NCBI GenBank assembly: GCA_021323315.1
Contig: JAJTCQ010000006.1
Location: 26,731 to 90,730, forward strand
DNA length: 64,000 nt
Direction of reading: 5' to 3'
From: Gaiellaceae bacterium
GTDB lineage: Bacteria > Actinomycetota > Thermoleophilia > Gaiellales > Gaiellaceae
The notes under the pieces were generated by a model. That model ran no database searches. It was not told the DNA's origin and saw only the letters and a program-made list of their open reading frames with translations. Numbering within the stretch: position 1 is the stretch's first letter; the number at the start of each line of letters is the position of its first letter. Shown one piece after another: positions 37,358 through 46,789 of this stretch. Both the position numbers and the translations under genes were made by a program.

Positions 37358-38773
37358 ATGAGCCTCGTGGATGCGACCGCGAGGCACCTTCGCCTCCTCA
37401 CCGAGACGATCGAGGCGGTCAACTCGTCGCTCGACCTGCAGGAGGTGCTCGAGCTCGTCGCGAGCAAGGTGGCCGACGCGCTCGGCACCGATGCCTGCTT
37501 CGTCTACCTCTACGACGAGCAGGCGGACGAGCTCGTCCTGCGCGCGACGCATGGCACGCGGGTCGAGGAGCTCACGCGCACGCCGCGCATGCGTCCGGGC
37601 GAGGGGATCACGGGGGTCGCGGCCGCCGAGCGCGCGCCCGTCATGATCGCCGCGCAGGCGCACCTGGACCCGCGCTTCAAGCAGTTCCCGAACCTGCCCG
37701 AGGACGAGTACGAGTCGATCCTGGCGGTCCCCATCGTGACGCGTGCCGACGAGCTCGAGGGCGCGTTGAACGTCCGGACGCGCGAGGCGCGGGCTTTCAC
37801 CGGCGCCGAGATCGAGCTCCTCGTCGCCATCGCCTTGCAGGTTGCGCAGACGATCGAGCATGCGAAGCTCTACGAACGCGCCCAGCGCCGAGTGGCCGAG
37901 CTCGAGGCGCTCGCGCGCATCTCGGAAGCCGTCTCGGAGTCGCTCTACCTCGAGGAGTCACTCGAGGCGATCGTGAAGACGACCATGGAGTCGCTGAACG
38001 CGACCGGGGCGGCGCTCGTGCTCGAGGACGGAAACATCGCGTGGCCGGAGGGCCGCGCCGGCGCGTACAACGTTCGGCTTCCGCTTCGGTGGAAGCGCCG
38101 GCAGATCGGCGAGCTCGTCTGCGACCGCGACACGCCGTTCACGGCCGATGACGAGGCCCTGCTCGAGGCGATCGCGCATCATGCTGCGGTCGCGCTCGAA
38201 CACGGTCGAGCCGTGATGCGGGGTGTGCTCGCCCAAGAGATCCACCACCGCGTGAAGAACAACCTGCAGTCGGTGGCCTCGCTCCTGCGCGTTCAGGCGC
38301 GCGCCGACCACGTCGACGCGCGGAAGTCGCTGAGCGACTCCGTGAACCGGATCCTCGCAATCGCTGCCGTCCACGAGGTGCTGACCGAGCATCGCGAGGA
38401 CGACGTCGATCTCGGCGAGCTCGTCGACCGGCTCCGCGCGATGCTCGTGCAGGGGCTGGCGGCGGGCAAGGACGTGACGGCGGAGCTCGAGCCCATCTCC
38501 CTCGCCGGCCAGCGCGCCACGGCGCTCGCCCTCGTGTTCACGGAGCTCTTCCAGAACGCGCTCGAGCACGGCGGCGACAACGTGTCGATCGCCCTGGCGC
38601 AGCGGAACGGCAACGTCGTGCTCACGATCGCCGACGACGGCGCCGGGTTCGACGGCGCCGCGGCCGGAACAGGGCTGTCGATCGTGCGAGCGCTCGTGCG
38701 CGACGAGCTGCGCGGAGAGCTCGCGCTCGAGAACGCGGGCGGTCTCCGCGTCGAGGTGGTGTTTCCCGCGTGA
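37358..38773 (+). CDS. GAF-domain sensor histidine kinase (HisKA_2/HWE type)
   Basis: Two GAF-like regions; VLAQEIHHRVKNNLQSVASLLRVQA; DDGAGFDGAAAGTGLSIVRALV. Confidence 0.92.
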   Translation: MSLVDATARHLRLLTETIEAVNSSLDLQEVLELVASKVADALGTDACFVYLYDEQADELVLRATHGTRVEELTRTPRMRPGEGITGVAAAERAPVMIAAQAHLDPRFKQFPNLPEDEYESILAVPIVTRADELEGALNVRTREARAFTGAEIELLVAIALQVAQTIEHAKLYERAQRRVAELEALARISEAVSESLYLEESLEAIVKTTMESLNATGAALVLEDGNIAWPEGRAGAYNVRLPLRWKRRQIGELVCDRDTPFTADDEALLEAIAHHAAVALEHGRAVMRGVLAQEIHHRVKNNLQSVASLLRVQARADHVDARKSLSDSVNRILAIAAVHEVLTEHREDDVDLGELVDRLRAMLVQGLAAGKDVTAELEPISLAGQRATALALVFTELFQNALEHGGDNVSIALAQRNGNVVLTIADDGAGFDGAAAGTGLSIVRALVRDELRGELALENAGGLRVEVVFPA

Positions 38774-39366
38774 TGCGGGTACTCATCGCCGAGGACGAGA
38801 CGCTCATCCGGCTCGATCTCAGGGGCCTGCTCGAGGCAGCCGGCCTCGAGGTTTGCGCGGAGGCGCGGGACGGCGAGGAGGCCGTCTGGCTCGCCCGCGA
38901 GACCGAGCCCGACGTCGCACTCCTCGACGTGAAGATGCCACGGCTCGACGGGATCGAGGCGGCCCGGCGCATCCTCGACGAGCGGCCGATCCCGATCGTG
39001 ATGGTGACGGCCTACGGTGAGCGTGAGCTCGTATCGCGAGCGGTCGAGGCAGGCGTCTTCGGCTATCTCGTGAAGCCCTTCCGCGAGACCGATCTCCTGC
39101 CGGCGATCGCCACTGCGACCGCGCGCCACGAGGAACTGCGCGTGCTGCGCGAGGAGGCCGACTCGCTCGCGGAGGCGCTCGCGGCGCGGAAAGCGATCGA
39201 GCGGGCGAAGGGGATCCTCATGACGCGCGAGGGGCTCTCCGAGGACGAGGCGTTCGCACGGCTTCGCAAGGCGAGCCAGATCTCGGGACGGCCGCTGAAG
39301 ATCGTCGCGGAGGCGCTGATCGCAGCCCTCGGCGGCGATGGCGGAGCTTCTCCACCCCGACACTGA
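38770..39366 (+). CDS. Response regulator with ANTAR RNA-binding output domain
   Basis: VLIAEDETLIRLDLRGLLEAAG...DVKMPRLDGIEAARRI; ALAARKAIERAKGILMTREGLSEDEAFARLRKASQISGRPLKIVAEAL. Confidence 0.94.
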   Translation: MMRVLIAEDETLIRLDLRGLLEAAGLEVCAEARDGEEAVWLARETEPDVALLDVKMPRLDGIEAARRILDERPIPIVMVTAYGERELVSRAVEAGVFGYLVKPFRETDLLPAIATATARHEELRVLREEADSLAEALAARKAIERAKGILMTREGLSEDEAFARLRKASQISGRPLKIVAEALIAALGGDGGASPPRH

Positions 39367-39374
39367 TTCGACGC

Positions 39375-39391
39375 GTGTCCAAAACGGACAC
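39375..39391. terminator. Small hairpin between convergent genes
   Basis: GTGTCC-aaaac-GGACAC. Confidence 0.35.
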
Positions 39392-39418
39392 CCCACCTGG
39401 GTACGGCCGCCGAGCCGC

Positions 39419-40453
39419 CTACGCCGCGAGGAGGCGCTCCTCCTCGTGCCGGCGGTAGAGCCTGCGGCTGAGCCAGGCTGCGAACGCGACGAGCGCGAAC
39501 GGCGCGAGGACGATCAGTGCCCCGAGCGCGAGTACGCCCTCCCAGGCCAGGACGTTCAGCGCCTCCTCGACCGCGCGGTCGATGCGCGAGGGCGGTGCGA
39601 CGGCGCCAAAGGTGCCGGGCGTCACGACCGTCATCTGGATCGTCGACATCCGCGCCTCGGCGCGGAGGACGCCGAGCCTCGCGCGCATGCCACGCAGGTC
39701 GGCCTTGAGATTCCTCAGCCGAGCTTCGAGGCTCGCGCGGGTCTCGGCGTCGAGCGACGCGGACTCGAGCCGGGCGTTCACGAGCGCGATCTGCGACAGC
39801 AGTGATCGGCTCCGGCGCTGGAAGGCGTCGATGCTCTCCTGGCGGTCCTCGACGGTCACCTGCTGCGAGACGATGCGGCCGAGCCCGGAGAGGCCCGCGA
39901 TGGCGTCCTGAACCTTGTCCACCGGCACGCGAACGGTGAGCGCGGCGCTCCCCTGCTCACCGGTCGCGACCGACGACGTGACGACGAAGCCGCCGAGCGA
40001 GCGCGTGAGGTCGAGGGCGTCCTGAGCGGCACGAGAGACGGCTTCCGAGTCGCTCACCTCGACGGTGAGCGTGGCGCTGACCTTCCGCGCTCGGTCGGCA
40101 CCGGCCGCCGCACCCAAAGCTTGAGCCTGGTCGAGAAGCTTGCCGGCCTCCGCGGACGGTGCCGAGGGAGCGGTCTGAGTTTCGAGGGACTCAGCCGTGT
40201 CGCGCTGCGCGAGCGACCCGGTGCCCGGCGCATCCGAGTTCGCGAGACCGATCACGCCTGCGGTCGCGAATGCGAGAGCAGCTGCGGCCGGCACGGCCAC
40301 CAGCACGCCGCGTCTGAGGGGAATCCGCCAGGTCGCCCAAGGAGCGGGTTTCGGTTGAGCGGTCGCGATCTCTCGCACCCGGGCGCGGAGGTCGAGTGGA
40401 GCCGACGGGCGCGAGGCTCGTAGCTCGTGGATCAGGTCAGGCGACGACGTCAT
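39419..40453 (-). CDS. DUF4349 domain protein, possible anti-sigma partner
   Basis: VSDSEAVSRAAQDALDLTRSLGGFVVTSSV...coiled coil...C-terminal TM; coupled to ECF sigma. Confidence 0.88.
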   Translation of the reverse strand: MTSSPDLIHELRASRPSAPLDLRARVREIATAQPKPAPWATWRIPLRRGVLVAVPAAAALAFATAGVIGLANSDAPGTGSLAQRDTAESLETQTAPSAPSAEAGKLLDQAQALGAAAGADRARKVSATLTVEVSDSEAVSRAAQDALDLTRSLGGFVVTSSVATGEQGSAALTVRVPVDKVQDAIAGLSGLGRIVSQQVTVEDRQESIDAFQRRSRSLLSQIALVNARLESASLDAETRASLEARLRNLKADLRGMRARLGVLRAEARMSTIQMTVVTPGTFGAVAPPSRIDRAVEEALNVLAWEGVLALGALIVLAPFALVAFAAWLSRRLYRRHEEERLLAA

Positions 40454-40979
40454 GGTCTCTCATCCTCTCTTCGAGCTTCGAAAGCGCGCGACTCAGACGT
40501 GTGGAGACGGCGGTCACCGAAATCCCCAGCAGGCGCGCGGTCTCCTCGCCGTCGAGATCGAGGACGATCCGCAGCGCGACGACCTCGCGCTCGCCGGCGC
40601 TGAGCGCGCGGAGGGCGTCATCGAGCTCGGTGGAGAAGCCCTCGCCGAACGAGCCGGTGTCGTCGCGGCGTTCGGCGGCCTCGGCACGCTCCTCGCGCTT
40701 GCGGCGGCGGGCGTCGGAGCGGAACCAGTCGAGCGCGGTCGTTCGGGCGATCGCGAGCAGCCATGCGCGTGCGGTGCCCCGACCGGGGTCGAAGCGGCGC
40801 CACTTCGCGAGCGCGGCCTCGAACGTCTCGCTCGTGAGGTCTTCCGCGACCGCCCAGTTCTTCGTGAGGTAGAGCAAGTAGCCGTACACGTCGTCGAGCA
40901 GCTCCTCGGCGACGGCGGCGAAACCCGGCGCGGCTGTGGTACCGACCGGGCGAGGTCTGTCGAAGGTCACCGCATGCAC
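40437..40979 (-). CDS. RNA polymerase sigma-70 family (ECF) factor
   Basis: VYGYLLYLTKNWAVAEDLTSETFEAALAKWRRFDPGRGTARAWLLAIARTTALDWFRSDARR; sigma4 region. Confidence 0.93.
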   Translation of the reverse strand: MHAVTFDRPRPVGTTAAPGFAAVAEELLDDVYGYLLYLTKNWAVAEDLTSETFEAALAKWRRFDPGRGTARAWLLAIARTTALDWFRSDARRRKREERAEAAERRDDTGSFGEGFSTELDDALRALSAGEREVVALRIVLDLDGEETARLLGISVTAVSTRLSRALSKLEERMRDHDVVA

Positions 40980-41010
40980 GACCTCTGTACGCCGCCGGGT
41001 GCCACCGGCG

Positions 41011-42900
41011 TCACGTCGCGTGCGCCTCCTCGAACAGCACCTCCCAGCGCGCGAGGAGCGCGGTGAGCTCGTCGCGGGCTGCCCGGTGCGCGGTCAGGAC
41101 GTCCATGTTCGTCCAGTCGTCGGAGAGGGTTCGCTCGATCTCGGCCACGCGTGCCTCGGCTGCGGCGATCTGGGCCTCGAGCCCCTCGAGCTCGGAGGGA
41201 GCACGCTCGACCGGCCGAGGGCGCGCCGGCTTCGCGGTGTCGACCGCTGGCGACGGCGCGGGCTCGGCTGGCGTCGCTGGTGCGCTTCGCTCGCGCTCCA
41301 AGTCGGCCCAGCCGCCGTCGTACGACCGCAAGCGCCCGTCTTCGATGGCGACCATCCGGTCGGGCACGGCGTCGAGGAGCGCCCGGTCGTGTGAGACGAG
41401 CAGCACCGTGCCGGGAAACGCCTCGAGCGCGGCCTCGAGCGCCTCGCGAGACTCGACGTCGAGGTGGTTCGTCGGCTCGTCGAGCACGAGGAAGTTCGAG
41501 CCGGAGGCGACGAGCAGCGCGAGCGCAAGCCGCCTTCGCTCCCCTCCCGAGAGCGCCGTGACGGGCCGCTCGTGTGTCTCCCAACCGGAGAAGAGGAAGC
41601 GGCCGAGCAGGTTCTGCGCCCGCGGGCGCTGCAGGCCGGTAGCGGCAGCCGTGGCATCGAGCACCGATCCGCTCGTGGGTAGCTCGAGCCCGTGCTGGGA
41701 GAAGTAGCCGGGGACGACTCCGTGCCCGAGACGGATCGACCCGCTCTCCAGAGGATGGCCGTCGAAAATCGCCGCGAGCAGGGTCGTCTTGCCGGCGCCG
41801 TTCGGGCCCACGAGCCCGACCTTCTCCCCGCGCTCGACGACGAGCGTCGCGCCGTCGAGGAGCTGCTTGTCGCCCGCGCGGAGCGTGACGTCCTCCGCCT
41901 CGAGGACGATCCGGCCGCTGCGCGGCGGGTCGAGGAAGTCGAAGCCCAGCGTGCGGCGCTTCTTCGTGAGCGACTCGATCTCGTGGCGTGCCTCCGAGCG
42001 CTCCTGCTCGAGGCGGGCGATCTGCGTGAGCTTCGCCTGCGCCTGCTTCGCCTTGTCCTTCTTGTAGCGGAACCGCTCGACGAAGCGCTCCAGCCGGGCG
42101 ATGTCCACCGACACGCGGTCTGCGGCCTTCCCCGCCGCCGTCGCCCGCGCGGCCTTTTCCTGGCGCCACTCGTGCCACGGGCCGGAGAAGTAGTGCGCGC
42201 CACCCGGTGCGAGCTCGAGCACCGATGTGGTGACGGCCTCGAGGAACCAGCGGTCGTGTGCGACGAGGATGACGCCGGCATCGATCGTTTCGAGCTCACG
42301 CTCGAGCCACTCGAGGTTCTGGACGTCGAGATGGTTCGTCGGCTCGTCGAGGAGGAGCAGGTCGGGGCTGCCCGCGAGCGCGCGCGCGAGCGACGCGCGC
42401 GTCAGCTCGCCGCCCGAGAACGTCCCGAGGGGGCGGTCGAGCGCGTGGTCGTTGAACCCGAGCCCGCGCACCGCAGCGGCAGCGCGGTCGCGCCAGCCCC
42501 ATCCACCCACGTGCTCGAGCCTGGCCTGCGCCTCGGAGTAGCGGCGAAGCGTGGCGTCGTCGTGCGCGCCCTCGGACATCGCGTTCTCCAGGCGTCGGAG
42601 CTCGCTCTCGACCTCGAGCAGGTCGCGGGCACCCGAGAGCGCGTACTCGCGGAGCGTGATGTCGAACTCGAGCGGCGGCCGCTGGTCATGGAGGGCGACT
42701 CTGGTCCCCTTCGCGAACGCGAGCTTGCCGCCCTGCAGCGACGTCTCGCCGGCGATCGCGCGGAGCAGGGTGGTCTTCCCGGCGCCGTTCGCCCCCGCCA
42801 GCGACAGGCGATCCTTGCGGCCGACGGTGAACGAGACGTTCTCGAACAGCGGATCGCCGGCGAACTCCTTGCGCAGCTCGGATGCGATGAGGACGGCCAT
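41011..42900 (-). CDS. ABC-F family ATPase
   Basis: Two ATPase domains, LLLDEPTNHLDVQNLEWLE and VLDEPTNHLDVESREALE; no TM. Confidence 0.95.
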   Translation of the reverse strand: MAVLIASELRKEFAGDPLFENVSFTVGRKDRLSLAGANGAGKTTLLRAIAGETSLQGGKLAFAKGTRVALHDQRPPLEFDITLREYALSGARDLLEVESELRRLENAMSEGAHDDATLRRYSEAQARLEHVGGWGWRDRAAAAVRGLGFNDHALDRPLGTFSGGELTRASLARALAGSPDLLLLDEPTNHLDVQNLEWLERELETIDAGVILVAHDRWFLEAVTTSVLELAPGGAHYFSGPWHEWRQEKAARATAAGKAADRVSVDIARLERFVERFRYKKDKAKQAQAKLTQIARLEQERSEARHEIESLTKKRRTLGFDFLDPPRSGRIVLEAEDVTLRAGDKQLLDGATLVVERGEKVGLVGPNGAGKTTLLAAIFDGHPLESGSIRLGHGVVPGYFSQHGLELPTSGSVLDATAAATGLQRPRAQNLLGRFLFSGWETHERPVTALSGGERRRLALALLVASGSNFLVLDEPTNHLDVESREALEAALEAFPGTVLLVSHDRALLDAVPDRMVAIEDGRLRSYDGGWADLERERSAPATPAEPAPSPAVDTAKPARPRPVERAPSELEGLEAQIAAAEARVAEIERTLSDDWTNMDVLTAHRAARDELTALLARWEVLFEEAHAT

Positions 42901-42927
42901 GACCGCCGAAGGGTAGTGCCGGTGCGG

Positions 42928-44787
42928 CTAGGTGGCTCGAACGGCGCGGGCGACGAGTTGTCGTGCCGCAGCGGCGATGTGCTCGGAGTCGATGCCGGCG
43001 TCGGCCAGGAGCTCCTCCGGCTTGCCAGACCTCGGCATCTCCGTGACGGCGAGCTTCACGATCCGCGGCGGCTCGTCCGAATCCGCGAGCGCCGCGGCGA
43101 CGGCGTCGCCGAGCCCACCCTCTGCCCAGTGGTCCTCGACGGTGACGAGGCGTCCGCCCGTCGCCTCGGCGGCGGCCCTCAGGGTCTCGACGTCGAGCGG
43201 CTTGATCGAGTAGAGGTCGATCACGCGCGCGCCGATGCCCTCCTCCGCGAGCGCCTCGGCCGCTCTCAGCGCCTCGTGCACGGTGATCCCGGCTCCGATC
43301 AGCGCGACCTCGTCCTCGTCGCCGCCACACAGGATGCGGCTCCCACCGATCGGGAACTCCTCGTCCGGCGCGTAGAGCACCGGCGTCGCCGGGCGGAGCG
43401 TCCGCAGGTACGAGATGCCCTCCGTGTCCGCCATTGCCGCGACGAGCTTCGCCGTCTGGTTCGCATCGCAGGGGTGGAGAACGGTCGATCCGTGGACGGC
43501 TCGGAGCTCTGCGATGTCCTCGAGCGCCATCTGCGACGGGCCGTCCTCGCCGATCGAGATGCCCGCATGCGAGCCGCACAGCGCGAACGTCGCGTGGCTG
43601 ATCGCCGCCATGCGCACGAAGTCGTAGGCGCGCGAGAGGAACGCCGCGAACGTCGACGCGAAGGGCGTCCAGCCGACGGCCTGCAGCCCGACGGCAGCGG
43701 CGACCAGCTGCTGCTCGGCGATGAACATCTCGAAGAAGCGGTCGGGATGGGCCTTCTCGAACGTCTCCGCGAACGTCGAGTTCGAGACCTCGCCGTCGAG
43801 GGCGACGACGTCGGGGCGCGCCTCGCCGAGCGCCGCGAGCGCGTCGCCGTACGCCGCGCGCGTCGCCACCTTCTCGCCCAGCTCGTACCGCGGGAGCTCG
43901 AGTGTGCCGGCAGGCGGTCGCTCCGGAGCGCCGGCGTCCGGCTCGGCCACGTCGACGCGAACGTCGGTCACTCCTCCGAGCTCGGCTATCGCCGCTTCCG
44001 GGTGGTCGAGAGGCTTGCCATGCCAGCCGTTCTGGTTCTCGACGGCCGCGACGCCCTTTCCCTTCATCGTCCGGGCGACGACGACCGTGGGCTTGCCGGA
44101 GCCGGCGACCGCGGTCGCGAACGCGGTGTCGATCGCCGCCAGGTCGTGCCCGTCGATCGCGATCGCGTTCCAGCCGAACGCCTCAGCGCGCGCGACGTAG
44201 GTGTCGAGGTCCCAGCCGACCATCGTCTCGCCGCGCTGCCCGAGCCGGTTGACGTCGATGATCGCCGTCAGGTTGTCGAGCTCGTAGTGCGCGGCGTGCT
44301 CGAACGCCTCCCACATCGAGCCCTCGGCCATCTCGCTGTCGCCGCACAGCACCCAGACGCGGTTGGAGACGCGGTCGAGGTGCTTGCCCGCGATGGCCAT
44401 GCCGACCCCGATGGGCAGGCCCTGGCCCAGCGAGCCCGTCGCGACGTCCACCCACGGGATGCGTGGCGTCGGGTGGCCCTCGAGCATGCTCCTGACCTTG
44501 CGGTACTCGAGGATGTCGTCGTCGGAGACGACGCCGGCCGCGCGGTAGAACGCGTACAGCAGCACCGACGCGTGACCCTTCGAGAGCACCAGGCGGTCGT
44601 TCGCGGGACTCCTGGGATCGGAGAAGTCGAAGCGCAGGTATCCCTCGACGAGCACGGCGAGGAGATCCGCCGCGGACATCGACGAGGTCGGATGACCGGA
44701 CTTCGCGGCCGCGCTCATACGCACCGAATCGACGCGGAACTGCTGCGCGAGCTGCCGCCGCTTCTCTTCCGTGGTCACGACCGCCAT
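42928..44787 (-). CDS. tkt: Transketolase
   Basis: FRVDSVRMSAAAKSGHPTSSMSAADLLAVL...GSLGQGLPIGVGMA...CGDSEMAEGSMWEAFEHAA. Confidence 0.93.
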   Translation of the reverse strand: MAVVTTEEKRRQLAQQFRVDSVRMSAAAKSGHPTSSMSAADLLAVLVEGYLRFDFSDPRSPANDRLVLSKGHASVLLYAFYRAAGVVSDDDILEYRKVRSMLEGHPTPRIPWVDVATGSLGQGLPIGVGMAIAGKHLDRVSNRVWVLCGDSEMAEGSMWEAFEHAAHYELDNLTAIIDVNRLGQRGETMVGWDLDTYVARAEAFGWNAIAIDGHDLAAIDTAFATAVAGSGKPTVVVARTMKGKGVAAVENQNGWHGKPLDHPEAAIAELGGVTDVRVDVAEPDAGAPERPPAGTLELPRYELGEKVATRAAYGDALAALGEARPDVVALDGEVSNSTFAETFEKAHPDRFFEMFIAEQQLVAAAVGLQAVGWTPFASTFAAFLSRAYDFVRMAAISHATFALCGSHAGISIGEDGPSQMALEDIAELRAVHGSTVLHPCDANQTAKLVAAMADTEGISYLRTLRPATPVLYAPDEEFPIGGSRILCGGDEDEVALIGAGITVHEALRAAEALAEEGIGARVIDLYSIKPLDVETLRAAAEATGGRLVTVEDHWAEGGLGDAVAAALADSDEPPRIVKLAVTEMPRSGKPEELLADAGIDSEHIAAAARQLVARAVRAT

Positions 44788-44834
44788 CTTACGGCGGCTG
44801 TTTGTGGAACGGACGGAGAGGTAACGTTGCGAGG

Positions 44835-45932
44835 GTGAGCAGTCGTCTGCAAGAGCTATCCGAGCGAGGAGTCAGCGTCTGGTTCGACTCGCTCTCCCGG
44901 GAGATGCTGGAAACGGGCGAGCTGAAGCGGCTCATAAACGAGGACGCGGTGGTCGGAGTGACCTCGAACCCGACGATCTTCGAAAAGGCGCTGTCGAGCG
45001 GCGACTGGTACGACGAGCAGCTGCGGCAGCTGCTCGAGCGCACGGACGATACCCGTGAGGTCTTTTTCTTGCTCGCGATCGAGGACATCAAGCGCGCATG
45101 CGACCTTCTGCGGCCGGTATGGGACCGTACGGGCGGCGTCGACGGGTTCGTCTCGCTCGAGGTCGACCCCGACCTCGCGTACGAGCGGGAGGAGACGACC
45201 GAGCAGGCCAAGCGGTTCCACGAGCTCGTCGACAGGCGGAACCTGTACGTGAAGATCCCCGCGACGGTGCCCGGCGTCGGAGCGATCGAGGACTCGATCG
45301 CGGCCGGGCGCTCCATCAACGTCACGCTCATCTTCTCGCTCGAGCGACATGCCGCCGTCGCCGAAGCGTACGTCCGCGGGCTCGAGCGGCTCGTGGAGGC
45401 GGGCGGCGACCCCACGCACGTCGCATCGGTGGCGAGCTTCTTCGTGTCCCGCGTCGACACGGAGGCGGATCGCCGGCTGGCGGAGGTCGGTCGAGAGGAC
45501 CTTCAGGGCAGGCTCGCCGTCGACAACGCGAAGCTCGCGTATCAGCACTATCTCGAGGCGTTCTCCGGTCCGCGGTGGGAGGCGCTCGTTGCCGCAGGCG
45601 CGCGGCCGCAGCGCTGCCTGTGGGCGTCGACGTCGACGAAGAACCCGGCGTACCGCGACGTCCTCTACGTCGAGGAGCTGATCGGGCCGGACACGGTGAA
45701 CACGATGCCGCTCGAGACGATCGAGGCGTTCCAGGCTCACGGCGAGGTGCGAGGCGACACCCTGCTCGAGGGCGTGGACGCTGCGCGCGCGCTGCTCGAC
45801 GAGCTCGCTGCGGCCGGCGTCGACTACGACGACGTCACGGAGACGCTCGAGCGTGAGGGCGTCCAGAAGTTCTCGGACTCGTTCGCATCGCTCCTCGAGG
45901 GCGTCGACGCGAAGCGCGCCGTTCTCGCCTGA
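44835..45932 (+). CDS. tal: Transaldolase
   Basis: LSERGVSVWFDSLSREMLETGELKRLINEDAVVGVTSNPTIFEKAL...NLYVKIPATVPG. Confidence 0.95.
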   Translation: MSSRLQELSERGVSVWFDSLSREMLETGELKRLINEDAVVGVTSNPTIFEKALSSGDWYDEQLRQLLERTDDTREVFFLLAIEDIKRACDLLRPVWDRTGGVDGFVSLEVDPDLAYEREETTEQAKRFHELVDRRNLYVKIPATVPGVGAIEDSIAAGRSINVTLIFSLERHAAVAEAYVRGLERLVEAGGDPTHVASVASFFVSRVDTEADRRLAEVGREDLQGRLAVDNAKLAYQHYLEAFSGPRWEALVAAGARPQRCLWASTSTKNPAYRDVLYVEELIGPDTVNTMPLETIEAFQAHGEVRGDTLLEGVDAARALLDELAAAGVDYDDVTETLEREGVQKFSDSFASLLEGVDAKRAVLA

Positions 45933-45933
45933 G

Positions 45934-46671
45934 CTAGCTCTCGTTTCCGAGAGCGGCGAGCAGCTCGTCGTGGATGAGGCCGTTCGACGCGACGGCGCTG
46001 CCCCTGTCGATCCGGGCCTCTCCGTGGCGGTCCGAGAAGCGTCCGCCGGCCTCCTCGACGATGACCTGCGTCGCCGCCAGGTCCCACTCGCCCACTCCGG
46101 GACCGTCGGCGGCGCCGTCCACGGAACCCTCCGCGATCAGCATGTACGACCAGAAGTCGCCGAAGCCGCGCGCGTGCCACGCGCGCTTGGCGATCGCCGG
46201 CACGTTGTCCTCGATCGCGAACGACAGCACCGAGTCCTCGATCTTCGAGACCGCAGAGACGTGGATCGGTTCCCCGTCCGCGAACGCGCCGGCTCCGCGC
46301 TCTGCCCACCAGCGATGAGACAGCGCGGGCGCGGAGACCATGCCGAGCTGGACGACCCCGTCCTCCTCGAGCGCGATGAGCGTGCCCCAGACCGGGATGC
46401 CGCGCGCGTAGTTCCGCGTGCCGTCGATCGGATCGAGGATCCAGCGGCGTGAGCCGGAGCCCGCTGCGCCCTGCTCTTCTCCGAGGATGGCGTCGCCGGG
46501 CCGCTCGTCCGCCAGAATCCGGCGTAGCTCGACCTCCACCGCCCGATCAGCTTCGGTCACGGGCGTGAGGTCCGGCTTCGTCTCGATCGCGAGGCCCGTT
46601 CGGAAGCGTGGCAGCGAGATCGCGTCGGCGGCGTCTGCCAGCCGGCGTGCGAGCTCGAGGTCGGTGCTCAC
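45934..46671 (-). CDS. Inositol monophosphatase family (possibly histidinol-phosphatase)
   Basis: FRTGLAIETKPDLTPVTEADRAVE...RRWILDPIDGTRNYARGIPVWGT. Confidence 0.9.
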   Translation of the reverse strand: MSTDLELARRLADAADAISLPRFRTGLAIETKPDLTPVTEADRAVEVELRRILADERPGDAILGEEQGAAGSGSRRWILDPIDGTRNYARGIPVWGTLIALEEDGVVQLGMVSAPALSHRWWAERGAGAFADGEPIHVSAVSKIEDSVLSFAIEDNVPAIAKRAWHARGFGDFWSYMLIAEGSVDGAADGPGVGEWDLAATQVIVEEAGGRFSDRHGEARIDRGSAVASNGLIHDELLAALGNES

Positions 46672-46672
46672 G

Positions 46673-46789
46673 TCAATCCAGTTGCAGGTACAGCACGGCG
46701 ACGACGAACGTGCCGGCGAAGAGGAGCCAGAACAGGAGGAACAGCGCCCACCCGAAGCGGAGGTTTCGGCGGGAGAGCTCGGGATCCAT
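46673..46789 (-). CDS. 38-aa single-pass membrane protein in the oxidase cluster
   Basis: MDPELSRRNLRFGWALFLLFWLLFAGTFVVAVLYLQLD*, overlapping the ctaB stop. Confidence 0.6.
   Translation of the reverse strand: MDPELSRRNLRFGWALFLLFWLLFAGTFVVAVLYLQLD

Noticed and set aside
34740-37361. 873-aa plus-strand ORF
   Set aside because: Antisense to the M28 peptidase and DUF2269-like genes; no recognisable domain
41692-44838. 1048-aa plus-strand ORF
   Set aside because: Antisense to clear ABC-F and transketolase genes; Arg/Asp/Val-rich shadow-frame composition typical of high-GC genomes
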